From: Spinacia oleracea
Lineage: Eukaryota; Streptophyta; Magnoliopsida; Caryophyllales; Amaranthaceae
Direction of reading: 5' to 3'
DNA length: 64,000 nucleotides
Assembly: GCF_020520425.1 (NCBI RefSeq)
Contig: NC_079491.1
Span: 47,048,027 to 47,112,026 of the forward strand
A model generated the notes under the pieces. The model was not told the DNA's origin, did not search any database, and saw only the letters and a list, made by a program, of their open reading frames with translations. A program made the position numbers and the translations under genes. Below, piece after piece: positions 1 through 10,740 of this stretch; position 1 is the stretch's first letter, and each line of letters starts with the position of its first letter.

Positions 1-1408
1 GGGTGCTCTGCTTGGTTGTTTATTTTACTTCAATTTGAACTCTTGATTATAAATATTCCTTTAATTTGGTAATTGTTTGCCTGCTCTATAAAAATAAAAA
101 TAACAAGTTCATTTCTTTCCAAAGCTCGTTTATTAAGCTCGAGCTCGAGAAGGTAAGAAGCTTAACGAACAAAGCTCGAACAACAAATTGCAAAGCTCGG
201 TAAAGCTCGAGTCAAGCTCGAACAGTTAAAATCCTTATCAAGCTTAGCTCAAACAAGGTAAAACTCGGCTCGACTCGGCTCATTTGCAGCCCTAGATGGG
301 GATAGATTTTAGGTTGTACCGTTATGGCGAGGATGGGGATGAGTTTTGTACCCTTCATGGGCGATGGGGATAAAAACTTTAGGTGAGAACGGGGATGGAA
401 GGACCTACATCTGCATTCGCATCTGTCCCGCGCCGTCCCATTGACATCCTTACATTCACCCAATTTTTATTATGTATGTCAATTTTAAAAATATTTTTGT
501 CAATATTATAACAAATATAATCAACTTTAATAATAAAATTATGTCAATATTCAAAAGTTAGCTGAAAGACACGTGAATTATTTATCGAATATAGGGATGT
601 GAGATTGTCATTGATTTTTATTTGAGAAAACCACCCCCTCCCCCATCAGCCCAATTAAGTGGGCGAGATGGAGGAAAGTTTGGTGGGTGTTGGGGTTAAA
701 AAAATGTAATCGCCGCGGATGACTGAGCGATGATGAATTTTATATTGGATAGGCCCTCCTCGCTTATCATTCATCTAATTTATTATGAATATATCAATAT
801 CTTTTACTACTATGTTACATATTATAATGATTTGTCTATTTACTCTATTATTCTAATCAGACAACCCAATTGTCGAAAAATTTAGAATAAATTTTTAAAA
901 TTAAAAACTCTTACCAAAACAAAAGAATGTTGAGTCTAGGGATGGGTTTAAGGCAAGAGTGGATACAAGGGTGGGCGAAGGAGCGAGATGAATAATATCT
1001 TTTACCCCTCTGGATAGGGATTGGGATGGTTGGAATATGGATGAAAATTTTAAGCGGATATGGGTATGCAGACTCCATCCCGCCTCAAAATCATCTCTAA
1101 CTGAATGAATGGGGATAGTGTGAAGTGATAGGATAATGAAGTGTAGGCCGAATAATAAGTGAGTAGGGTGGGTGGATGAAAATAACTTTATGATTGACAC
1201 AAGTGATGAATGAATATGCAAATAATTTTTGTCTTTGGATACTTATTTGTTTTAATTTCTTTTTAATAAAATACGATACCGAATGGGGCAATAAAAAAAT
1301 TATCCATCATTAATATTATCTTAACTAAAGGGTACCTATACACTTTACTTTGATGATAATCGTGTACCACCATATATAGTTTAAATTTCATACAAATTTA
1401 TATTTAGA
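1..1408. other. Gene-poor repeat DNA with degenerate G-rich minisatellites
   Basis: No credible coding region is visible. From about 120 to 285 there are many imperfect copies of an AAGCTCGA-like motif. From about 290 to 440 and again from 900 to 1130 there are diverged GGGGATGGG-type runs. These look like old internal minisatellites of a transposon. The rest is AT-rich. Open frames here are low-complexity shadows. Confidence 0.5.
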
Positions 1409-1420
1409 CTAGTTTTAAAG

Positions 1421-1437
1421 CCCGTGCGATGCACGGG
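1421..1437 (-). other. Helitron 3' terminal hairpin
   Basis: A perfect 7-bp palindrome (CCCGTGC/GCACGGG) with a 3-base loop lies 8 bases from CTAG at 1409-1412 on the minus strand. This is the expected spacing for a Helitron 3' end. Confidence 0.65.
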
Positions 1438-1637
1438 TTTGTTTGATTTTCTCTTTTTAGTAAAGGTTTTGTATTTATGTTATGAGGTTGCGTTACGGTG
1501 AATGGATGGTGTCGTTTTGTGGTTTTTTCTTAAGACAATTAATAACTATTAACAACTACATAGTAATAATTAAGTTAATTTGTAAATATTGCATTAGAGT
1601 TTGTGCAAATAGTAACTTAAAGATCTTCTTGAAACGG

Positions 1638-1734
1638 AGGTAGTATATAAATATAGCAGTTGATATATATGAGTTTTATTTTAACTTAATAATTTAATGA
1701 TTAGCCCGTGCGATGTACTGGTCAACCATGCTAA
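1638..1734 (+). other. Second, plus-oriented Helitron-like 3' end
   Basis: The stretch from about 1640 to 1700 resembles, in the same orientation, the 3' subterminal region of the Helitron at 31717-32411 read on its own strand. A decayed hairpin at 1705-1721 (CCCGTGC paired with GTACTGG) is followed by nine bases and CTAA at 1731-1734, then T. It faces opposite to the end at 1409, so two convergent ends lie about 320 bp apart. It is probably a remnant. Confidence 0.35.
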
Positions 1735-1895
1735 TCGAATAATATATCTCTTTTTTTTTGTATTTATTATAGGTATTATTGTTACACTTATTTTAGGACT
1801 AAAATTTTTGTAGGAAAAAAAAAAGAGTACAAAAACGGACTATTAAAACAATAAAACATAGTGTACGTTAATGGAATAAAAGTAAGTTTTAATTT

Positions 1896-2108
1896 TTAAG
1901 CGTTGGAAAAAAAAAATCGAAAATTAGGACAGACAGAAAAGAGAAATAAATCACTGATCTCGAAATCATCGCTAGAAAGAGCCCATTTGAAATACTTAAA
2001 CTGATCAAGGTGAGAAAGCTCTTCAGGTGGGTGTGTGATCATCCGACAATAAAAATCAAAATTAAGAAGCACATCCCAATTATCACGGGATTCAAGGATT
2101 GAATCCAC
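1896..2108 (-). CDS. Short unassigned open frame, possible captured exon
   Basis: A 70-codon minus-strand frame starts at an ATG and reads like ordinary protein for about 50 residues (MDSILESRDNWDVLL and on to a WALSSDDFEI stretch). It then degenerates into a phenylalanine-rich tail. I do not recognise a domain. It lies inside the candidate Helitron, so a captured host exon is one explanation. The T-rich DNA at 2110-2457 has intron-like composition. It may equally be noise. Confidence 0.2.
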   Translation of the reverse strand: MDSILESRDNWDVLLNFDFYCRMITHPPEELSHLDQFKYFKWALSSDDFEISDLFLFSVCPNFRFFFSNA

Positions 2109-2457
2109 AGAAACAGAATTATGTGTATAACATCTTTTGCTCCCCTCTTTCGGTGTTGAAGGTCTCCATTTTTCATTTAAATTTCCAATTCATTTATTTT
2201 TCAAATTTTTGCTTCTTTGAAATTAATTTTAATTTTTTGACTAATTCAATGTTTTTTCCTAAATATGATCCAATTCCTGAAATTTGAATTGGATTGTGTT
2301 TAAATTGTTATGCGTCATACAATCGAAATCTGATAGTTGGAATGTTGGTACTGTTTTTTAATTATGGTGATTTGTTTGATGCTTCGTTGATGTTGTTTTA
2401 GATCTAGCTCCGATTGCAATATAGTCGATCTATTTTAATTTTTCTGTGTTTGATAAG

Positions 2458-2919
2458 TGTTCCGGGTGTGGAATGAGAACAGCTGACTGTGGGATACTGG
2501 ATTCCTGTTGAGAGTGCCGGTTGGTATCTGCACAACAGAATGGATTAACTAGCCTCGGGGTGGTTCGAGGATCCCCCTCCGATGCTTAAGTAAGATTACT
2601 GAGAGATTAAGAGATGATTAAGAGATGATTAGAGAGTAAGAAAGAAGTGTGTTTAAGTGTTTGTGTACCTCATAGCAATAAATGAGGTGCTCCTTATATA
2701 GACCAATCCCAGGGTACAATCAGGTGGGTCCCTTGTGTTTAGATAGCGACCTGTTGATAGTGACCCATGGTTGGTTATCTTCATGATAGTGCCGGTAGGG
2801 GTCTTTCCAATATTGCCGGTAGCCCTTCTGTTCCTGATATGACCAGATTACCTGCAGGTTAAGTTTACCTACGGGGAGTTCTGCCGGTACTACGTGGTGC
2901 CGGTAGGACACCCCGTACA
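2458..2919 (-). repeat. Gypsy 3' LTR
   Basis: It starts TGTTCCGGG and ends CCGTACA on the plus strand, and is 462 bp long. It matches the LTR at 14444-14907 except for A/G and T/C substitutions and two missing bases in runs of G and C. The minus-strand TATA motif is intact. The C to T change at 2891 breaks a CCACGTGG G-box that the other LTR keeps. Confidence 0.95.
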
Positions 2920-3640
2920 ACTAGCCCCCTCAGAGTAAGCGCATATATGACAATTGTTGCGCTTGCTCTGATTAAACCGGAAAAAATAAGTACTATTTTG
3001 ATACCTGGTGGTACAACTAGCCCCCTCAGAGTGAAGTGCGGGCGTAGACTGTGTTGCTGGTGTTTTTTGAGGAAAGACCGTGAACAGTTTGGCGACTGCC
3101 TTCGCTCTGAATGAAGAATTACATTGCTAGGTCCTTTGGAAAAAACATTCGGGCGACTAGCCCCCTAATTAAGAAAAAATATTTGGACGACTAGCCCCTC
3201 TGGAAAAAAAAACATTTGGATGACTAGCCCCCTTGAGAAAGAATATTTGGACGATTAGCCCCCTTAGATAACATTTGGATGACTAGCCCCCTAATAAGAA
3301 AAAATATTAGGACGACTAGCCCCTTTAGAAAAGAAATATTTTTCGGCAACTAGCCCCCTTGATAACATATTAGGGCGACTTTGATAATATTAGGACGACT
3401 GGCCCCTTTAGAAAAATTTTGGCAACTAGCCCCCTTGATTAAAGATTTGGACGACTAGCCCCTTTAGAAAAGAAATATTTTTCGGCAACTAGCCCCCTTG
3501 ATAACATATTAGGGCGACTTTGATAATATTAGGACGACTGGCTCCTTTAGAAAATTTTTGGCAACTAGCCCCCTTGATTAAAGATTTGGACGACTGGCCA
3601 CCTTGAAGATGTTGTGGGTGACTAGGCATTATTTGAATTT
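2920..3640 (-). repeat. Array of polypurine-tract-like repeats beside the 3' LTR
   Basis: About sixteen copies of GACTAGCCCCCTT, or close variants, recur every 25-50 bases between 2920 and 3600. On the element's sense strand this reads AAGGGGGCTAGTC. The copy touching the LTR sits where the polypurine tract that primes plus-strand DNA synthesis belongs. Part of the array (about 3305-3442) is repeated almost exactly at 3443-3580, a roughly 138-bp tandem duplication. The first two copies share a longer match, ACTAGCCCCCTCAGAGT. Tat elements are known for hypervariable, satellite-generating 3' untranslated regions. Confidence 0.85.
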
Positions 3641-4219
3641 TTATCTTGCAAGTGGCGGGAGATTGTTACCCACGTTCTCCCACGTGGCCTTCATCCCGAG
3701 CGTTATTTGGTGCGCTTAATCTGGGTCGTTGATTTTGAGTGTAACTGACCTTTTAACTGCTTGACTTACGGGTCGTGACGTTTTGCATACCCCCCTTTGA
3801 CCCATAAAAGCCCTTAACCTCTTCGAGATTTTTTATTTCACCCACTTTTTTCTTGAACTTCCGACCTTTCTCTCTCTCTTCCCCTGGGGTTTTTCGCTGA
3901 ACTTTGTTGCTGTTTGATTCTCAAGCTTTTGCTGTTGTTGTGGTTTGAATTTTCCAAGGTTTATTAGCCTCCCTTTTCGTTGTTGCTGAATTTCGGGTTT
4001 TTCTTCCTCTCTTTTATTTTTGTGCTTGATTTTCTTTCGTTTCTGTGTTTTTTGTAGGTTCTCCCTCTTTTTCTCTTTCGCGTGCTTCATTTGTATTTCA
4101 AACTCCAGAAAAACAGTAGGTACCCCCTCCTCTATTTTGCTACTCTTTGCTATACATATATTTTTGTTTTTGCTTTTCTGTGGTGTCAAATTTTTTAATT
4201 ATCCGCCGCCTTAAAAAAA
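3641..4219 (+). promoter_or_regulatory. Putative promoter and leader of the antisense gene
   Basis: A TATA-like CATAAAAG lies at 3803-3810, about 410 bases before the ATG at 4220. It is followed by a pyrimidine-rich leader (runs of TCTCTC near 3870-3890) typical of plant 5' UTRs. An in-leader ATG at 4020 would open a short upstream frame. This is inferred from composition and position only. Confidence 0.45.
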
Positions 4220-7200
4220 ATGACCAAAAATTTGGGTGGGGACAACCCTTCTTCTCAGCCTTCTGGGTTTACCGGTTGGAGTGTTCCTCAAGAGAGTAAT
4301 TGTAGTTGGGCCCGGGAGGAGCCGTACTCTCAATCTAATTTAAGACGGACTGCCATTCGTGAGGTTTATGACGAGGGTTTGAATCAGGCTGAGAGGGAGC
4401 GTTGTTATGCCCTACATCATCTGCGGGCTCGAATGATACGGGAAATGAGGTCTCATGAGCATCCTATTCCGGCTTCTGAGCCTGCTTTAGATGTTTCTCC
4501 CCTTTCGGTGCGGTATTATATTCGTGATTACCGGGAATTCTTGGATTCCGCCGGCAGTGGCCACGGGCAGTATGGAACTAATACTGGCAACTTCGGTGTT
4601 TCTTTTGGTCAGGCTGATAGGATGGCTTCCGAACAACCGGCTAGCACTAGTGGCCGCCGCCCTGGTAAAGAGCCTGTTAATGATGATATTGATATGGCTA
4701 CCGGCGAATACTCCGATGGTGATTCCATCTTCGAGGATTCCGCCGGCAAGGATGTTGATGATCATAGGGGTGATGATGGTGATGATGCTGGCGTTTCTGG
4801 TAGGAATGACGCAGACACTGGAGACGACGGTATTGGTTCAGATGATGACGATCCGGCCGACGTGATAGTCGCTGAAGTTCTTGCGGATGAGGCTAAAGAG
4901 CAGCCTTATTTTACCGACGACTCCACGGATGTTCATAGGAAAGAAGAACTCCCTCCCTTAAAAAGTCTTCCTCGTACAACCGCGATTTTGACGTCTTGGC
5001 GCGATCTGATCATAAAGAAGAATCATGTGGTTCATGGAGGGACTTTTCTTGGATTGCCGGCTGAGTATAAGCTGGTAGTGCCGGATGAAGGTGCAACTAT
5101 ATTTGACTGTCCTCCCGGCCATATTGCTGTGTATGCGAAGCATTTCGATTTTGGGCTTAGCTTTCCTCTGCACCCTTTTGTTGAGAAAATATTCCGGGCT
5201 TGGAATGTCTGCTTGGCCCAAGTTACCCCTACTACCATCAGAACTGTTATCTCATATGCCTGGTTGTGTTTGTTTAAACAATGGCCGCTGACGTTGAATT
5301 TATTCAAGCGGCTGTTATGGTTGAAGAAGGATGGAGAGACGGGGTGGATGTCGGCGTATAGCGCAACGAAGAGAAAGACTGTGCATCCTCCTTTGTCGAG
5401 CTGTAAAGATTGGCAGGATCGCTTTTACTTCGTTCAAGTTCCTGACGGCTTTTTACTCCGACGGACTTTTACTAAACCCCGGCCTCGAATGGAGCAGTAT
5501 AACCAGCGTGGTTTGGGCCGGCGGGAGAGAAAGGCTTTTGATTATTTGGCGTGTGACATTTTAGATGTCGGCCTCAGCAAAAAGCAGGCTGTTAATCGGA
5601 ATTGGCTCCCTAATGCCTATTATATTTTGGGTAATCAACCCTTGTCCGCTGTCGGCCTTTGCAACACCCACTGCTTTGGTAAACATATTTTTAGCTGAAT
5701 GGGATGTACTTATTATTGCTATTTATAGCTTTGTGTATTGCATAAGTTTTTTGCCGGTTTTAATTGAGTCGTTGTCTTTGCAGGTACTAAAACATTGGAT
5801 AGAGAAATTCTCGGATTTGACGAGAATTGGAGACCTGTGTGCACGCAGCCTCCGCCACCTAAGGGAAAGTACGACACCATATCAACGTACTCCACACGGG
5901 CCTCCTCCCGTCGCTCAACTGCTACTGTTGCAAAGAATCGTGTTGCCGGCGGTTCTAAATCCAAATCTTCGTCTGTCTCTATTCCAAAAACTGTGCAACC
6001 GCCCACTATGCAATCTAATCCAACCGGCCGTGGTGGGAAGACTCGAAAGAGGTTGTCACTTACTAGTGGGCGTTCTGACCCCACTAAGAAGTCTAAGGCC
6101 GCTGGCGGCGATGATGTTTCGGCTGCTGTTGACCAATACGAAATCCCTGCTGACGATGTTTTCAAAAAGACGGTTGATTCTGCTGTTGCGGTTCACCCGT
6201 CTCCGCAGCCGTCCATTGAGATTTTGGACGTGGAAGGTGGTGGCAGCGAGAATGAGGCTCCGTTTCAGCACTGTGCCACGTCGGCCGCAGTGACAGGGGG
6301 TAATTCTAGTATGCCTCCTGTTAGTCATAGTGAGAATCGATCTGGTGATTCTCGACTGAATTATCATCTGCCGCTTCGTACCGGCGGTTGGATTGAGGAT
6401 ACCCCCTTTAAGATCCCGGAAGCAATGAAATCATGGTTCGGGTCTTCTGGCGGCGAACCCACCGATCAGTTCTACCCACACATTGATCTGTTGTGTGGGG
6501 AGTCGGTGGCGACCGATTCTGCTAAGGACGGTGGGGATTTGGGCTACCGTGCTTTTCGGGATCTGATAACTTCTGCTGACAGGCCACAGGGTCAGATTGA
6601 CGCCCCTGCTGCTCAACATTTCAACGATTTGTACAAGGTATTTCTTGCTTAGTTTGTTACAACTTTCTATCCGGCTATTTTTGATTACTCACTTGCTTTT
6701 TGTTTTGTTTCTTAGGCTGTTTAATCCAGCATGGATTTGTATTATGTCTATCGTTGGAACCAGATGCAGCTGACGCAGAATAGCATTGATATTGCCGAGC
6801 TGAAGAAGCGGGCTGAGGCGGCTGAATCTGCTTTGAAGATTAACGAGAAGAAGTTGGAGAGTGCTTCTTCGGATTTGGAGGCGGCGAACCAAAGGCTGGA
6901 AGAGGTTGAGCCGAAGCTGAAGGCTGAAACTGAGAGGGCAGACGGTCTGACTCAGGAGCTGACTGATCTTAACCAGAGTTTGCCTGTGGTGAAGAAGACT
7001 GCCGCCAAGAGGGCTGTTGATAAGCTTCTCCAGTCTGACTGGTTTAATGATATTCTTACTCTGCGCCATAACGGTGGTTGGTGCGCTGCTCATCGGGTCG
7101 TTTGCCATGTGAAGAAGCTGGATGAGGATGGGTGGCAAGAATTTGAGGATGGGTATGAGGAGAAAGAGCTGTACAAGGTTGCTACCGGCTTTGAGCCTCA

Positions 7201-7303
7201 GGAGCTACCCGAGGCTGTGATTTGCAATGCCAATCAAAGAACCTTGCCCCCCTTGCAAGTTCCAGAAGATGCCTACTGGTCTGGTGATGAGCATGCCGTT
7301 TGA
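4220..7303 (+). pseudogene. Antisense three-exon gene of the Gypsy element (Transposase_28-like)
   Basis: Three plus-strand exons join in phase: 4220-5678, 5784-6637 and 6716-7303. Both introns have GT donors and AG acceptors, and the total is about 966 codons. Exon 1 encodes an acidic, low-complexity region (residues about 150-240, rich in D and G). It then encodes a folded domain (about 250-470) with motifs such as FDCPPGHIAVY and FPLHPFVEKIF. These resemble the plant family called 'putative gypsy type transposon' (Transposase_28). Exon 2 is basic and serine/proline-rich. Exon 3 starts with a heptad-like coiled coil (EAAESALKINEKKLESA) and ends in a conserved-looking tail. An in-frame TAA at 6722-6724, near the start of exon 3, would truncate the protein at codon 774, hence pseudogene. 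Extra ORFs, including antisense ones, are known in Tat elements. Their role is unknown. Confidence 0.75.
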
Positions 7304-7689
7304 CGGTCTTGGCAGTCATCACCCTCCTCCTCTTGCGGATCCTCTACTTTTCCCAGCCGGCCTCATACATGTTAGGGTTTTTTAGTTTAGGCGGTTGGCT
7401 TTTGACTTTTTGCCAGATGCTGTTAGGGCACTTATTGTTGATGTAACATATCTTAGAACATCGTTTTATTGTAAGGGTGTCGGTTTTTAACCGACATCTT
7501 TTGTGCCTTGTGATCAGCTAATCACTTCGCAAGATTTTTTGGTGATGGCTGTCGGTTTTTAGTGTTTTTCTGCTGTAATCATGCATTTATAACAAGTAGT
7601 TTTTGATTGTATGTTTACTTCATTTTGCGTATGATACTTCCATTTTATTAGCATGAACTCTTGTTTGTTGTCGGCCTTTCTCTATTGTT
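7304..7689. other. Spacer after the antisense gene
   Basis: No coding region is visible. The stretch 7360-7680 is T-rich and probably holds the 3' end of the plus-strand transcript. A repeated GTCGGTTTTTA motif occurs near 7480 and 7550. Confidence 0.4.
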
Positions 7690-8505
7690 AACTTGTCGAA
7701 CGATACACTTCGAAATGAATGTTATACTTCGAAATGGAGTGCATCTTAACAGCGTTTATTTTCTCTAACATTTTTAATTACAACAACTTATTATGGACTG
7801 CTACGCTTCACAGTAAAGTGCCCATACGGCATCTATTTTCTTTACGGCTACTAATCACATCCACATAATTCGCTGAATGCTATGCTTCACAATGGAGTGC
7901 CCTTTACCGGCATTTATTTTCTCCAAAGTTACTAATCGCATCAACCTATTATGGACTGCTACGCTTCACAGTAAAGTGCCCAAACGGCATTTATTTTCTT
8001 TACTGTTACTGATCACATCCATACACTTCGTTGAATGCTACGCTTCGCAATGGAGTGCCCCTTAACGGCATTTATTCTCTCCAAAGCTACTAATCACATC
8101 AACTTATTATGGACTGCTACGCTTCACAGTAAAGTTCCCAAACGGCATTTATTTTCTTTACTGTTACTGATCACATCCATACACTTCGTTGAATGCTACG
8201 CTTCGCAATGGAGTGCCCCTTAACGGCATTTATTCTCTCCAAAGCTACTAATCACATCAACTTATTATGGACTGCTACGCTTCACAGTAAAGTGCCCAAA
8301 CGGCATTTATTTTCTTTACTGTTACTGATTACATCCATACACTTCGTTGAATGCTACACTTCGCAATGGAGTGCCCCTTAACGACATTTATTCTCTCCAA
8401 AGCTACTAATCACATCAACTTATTATGGACTGCTACGCTTCACAGTAAAGTGCCCAAACGGCATTTATTTTCTTTACTGTTACTGATCACATCCATACAT
8501 TACCT
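7690..8505. repeat. 158-bp dimeric tandem satellite in the Gypsy 3' region
   Basis: Five or so head-to-tail copies have a period of 158 bases, with the same frame recurring at 7877, 8035, 8193 and 8351. Each unit is itself two related halves of about 76-82 bases. One half contains TATTATGGACTGCTACGCTT and the other contains CGTTGAATGCTACGCTTCGC. Both continue into GGCATTTATT and a TACT(A/G)ATCACATC box. The first copy (7690-7860) is the most diverged. The array lies between integrase and the antisense gene. Confidence 0.92.
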
Positions 8506-8659
8506 TTGCGTGTTGATTTATGCAGCGTTTGTTTTTTTGCTTTTTTCTTCCTTCATTTATGGACTGGTCGTATTTGAGGACCGCCCTAATTATACATAAT
8601 CAGCAAAATGCAGGCTGCTATTGCAATCAGTCTGCTCATACATCATCATTACAGTTTTT

Positions 8660-10723
8660 TCAAACGTAGTACTTTCTAAGAGTACTGGCGTTCCAGGAGT
8701 TCTTGAGCGCGGTACCATCCATTTGCATTAACTGGTATGATCCAGGAACAATTTCCTCCCATATCTGGTATGGTCCTTCCCAATTGGCTGTCAGCTTTCC
8801 TTGAGCATTTCCTTTTCCTGTTGCCGCCGTTCTCCGCAGTACCAGGTCTCCTACTCCTAGAGGTCGGTGTTTCACTTTCTTGTTGTATGCTCCGCTCATT
8901 CTGCTTTTGTATGCTGCCGAATTGACTTCTGCTTTCATGCGGATTTCTGACATGAAATCCAACTGATGTCGCAGCAGCTGATCGTTTCTCTCCTCATCGT
9001 AATGCTGGATTTGCATGGTTGGCAGAGCCATTTCTGCCGGTATGACAGCCTCAGACCCGAAGCTTAATTTAAATGGACTCTCGCCGGTAGCCTCCTTGAT
9101 AGCAGTTCTGTTGCACCACAGAATTTCTGGCATAAGATCTGCCCATTTGCCTGTACAGTCTTCTAGCTTCTTTTTCAGTGCAGCCAGGATTTGCTTATTC
9201 GCCGCCTCTGCTTGCCCATTGCTCTGTGGGTGACATACTGGCGAGTGAGCTAACTTTACTCTGTATAATCCCAGGAAGAATTGTATGGGTGCACAATCAA
9301 ACTGTGATCCATGATCAAAAACTATTGCCTGCGGCAGCCCGAATCTTGTTATTATATTTTTCCATATGAACTTTTTCACCTGGTTTGCCGTTATTTTTGC
9401 TACCGGCTCTGCTTCTATCCACTTGGTGAAGTAGTCCACTGCTACTATTAAGAACTTGCGCCCTCCAGCCGCCATTGGGAATGGTCCAACAATATCCATT
9501 CCCCATTGTGCGAATGGGATTGGGTTCAGAATGGGCATCAAATCATTGGCCGGCAAGTTTATCGCAGCTGAAAACTTTTGACATTTCTCGCACTTTTTTA
9601 CATAAGCTCGACAATCTTCTAACATTGTTGGCCAGTAATAGCCTTGCCTTTGACAGATGATGGCAAGGGGTTTTCCACCGGCATGGTTCCCACATGTTCC
9701 TTCGTGCATCTCTTCGATCAGCCTTGCTGACTCGAATGCTGTCAGGCACCTTAAGAATGGCAGGCTAAATGACTTTTTGTACAACCGTCCCCACAGGATG
9801 ATGTACCAAACCGAGTCCCTTCTTGTCTTTTTGGCTTCTGCCAAATCTGCTGGTAGGGCTCCAGTCTGTATGTATGTTTGGATATTATCGTACCATTCTG
9901 AGGTAGTTGTGATGGCCATGACCCGTATTACCTCCGACTCCGTACTTCGCTTATTCATGACTTCCATCATGACTGTTCTTTTCAAGTCGGCGACATTTGA
10001 ACTTGCTAACTTTGATAGTGCGTCTGCCAGTGTGTTTTCTGCTCGGGGTACCAGATTAATGCTGAATTTCTCTAGCTGAGCCGACACCGACCTCAACTTC
10101 TCCAGGTATTTGACCATTGAAGGTTCTTTGGCCTCATATTCTCCGCTGAATTGACTTGCTACCAGCTGGGAGTCTGTTGTCAGTATTACTCTTTTGGCAT
10201 CTGCTGCGAGGCACATTTGGATGCTGGCAATTGCTGCCTCGTATTCTGCCTCGTTATTTGACGCGTTGAACGTAAACTTTATAGCATACTCAAAAATGTC
10301 TCCTGTTGGCGATTTCATGATTATTCCAGCCCCACTGCCTGTCTGTGCAGCTGAACCATCCACTGACACATCCCATACTTCAGCTTGTACTTCATCTTCT
10401 TGGTATGACGCTTCAACTATGAAGTCCGCCAATGCCTGGGCTTTGATTGCAGTTCTTGGCCGGAATTCCAAGTCAAACTCGGACAACTCTATTGCCCATT
10501 TTAGCAACCGGCCTGATGTATCTAGCTTGCTGATGGCTTTTTCGAGAGGAAAATTTGTTAGCACTTCGATTGTATGCGCATCGAAGTATGGTCTTAACTT
10601 TCTAGCCGCGATGAGGACTGCATATGCAATTTTTTCCACCAAAGTGTATCTTGTTTCCAGGCCATTTAGCACATGGCTCACAAAATATACCGGCTGCTGC
10701 CCTTTGTTTTCTGTTTCGGCCAC
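8660..10723 (-). CDS. pol: Gypsy pol, distal part: RNase H domains and integrase
   Basis: This 687-codon frame continues pol after a frameshift near 10740. It begins inside the ordinary RNase H (YALVEKIAYAVLIAARKL-like segment). Next comes a second RNase H with acidic residues in VDGSA, NEAEYEA, TTDSQLV and ENTLADALSKLA. The integrase follows: an H...H and CEKCQKF zinc region, then D in QWGMDIVGPF, D in FDHGSQF, and E in the HPQSNGQAEAANK motif. The C-terminal region (KHRPLGVGDLVLRR, then an NWEGPYQI module) is complete and ends at a normal stop. The double RNase H supports Tat assignment. The first codon given is only where the frame opens, not a true start. Confidence 0.92.
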   Translation of the reverse strand: MAETENKGQQPVYFVSHVLNGLETRYTLVEKIAYAVLIAARKLRPYFDAHTIEVLTNFPLEKAISKLDTSGRLLKWAIELSEFDLEFRPRTAIKAQALADFIVEASYQEDEVQAEVWDVSVDGSAAQTGSGAGIIMKSPTGDIFEYAIKFTFNASNNEAEYEAAIASIQMCLAADAKRVILTTDSQLVASQFSGEYEAKEPSMVKYLEKLRSVSAQLEKFSINLVPRAENTLADALSKLASSNVADLKRTVMMEVMNKRSTESEVIRVMAITTTSEWYDNIQTYIQTGALPADLAEAKKTRRDSVWYIILWGRLYKKSFSLPFLRCLTAFESARLIEEMHEGTCGNHAGGKPLAIICQRQGYYWPTMLEDCRAYVKKCEKCQKFSAAINLPANDLMPILNPIPFAQWGMDIVGPFPMAAGGRKFLIVAVDYFTKWIEAEPVAKITANQVKKFIWKNIITRFGLPQAIVFDHGSQFDCAPIQFFLGLYRVKLAHSPVCHPQSNGQAEAANKQILAALKKKLEDCTGKWADLMPEILWCNRTAIKEATGESPFKLSFGSEAVIPAEMALPTMQIQHYDEERNDQLLRHQLDFMSEIRMKAEVNSAAYKSRMSGAYNKKVKHRPLGVGDLVLRRTAATGKGNAQGKLTANWEGPYQIWEEIVPGSYQLMQMDGTALKNSWNASTLRKYYV

Positions 10724-10740
10724 CAGTACTGCTGCAACTG

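Noticed and set aside
2920..3640. Short motif repeated at near-regular spacing, superficially like a CRISPR array
   Set aside because: Plant nuclear DNA. Repeats are imperfect, spacers are not unique, and the array sits next to an LTR with polypurine-tract identity.
7877..8599. Four near-identical 62-82 codon frames in tandem
   Set aside because: They are the 158-bp satellite read in one frame. No evidence of expression signals.
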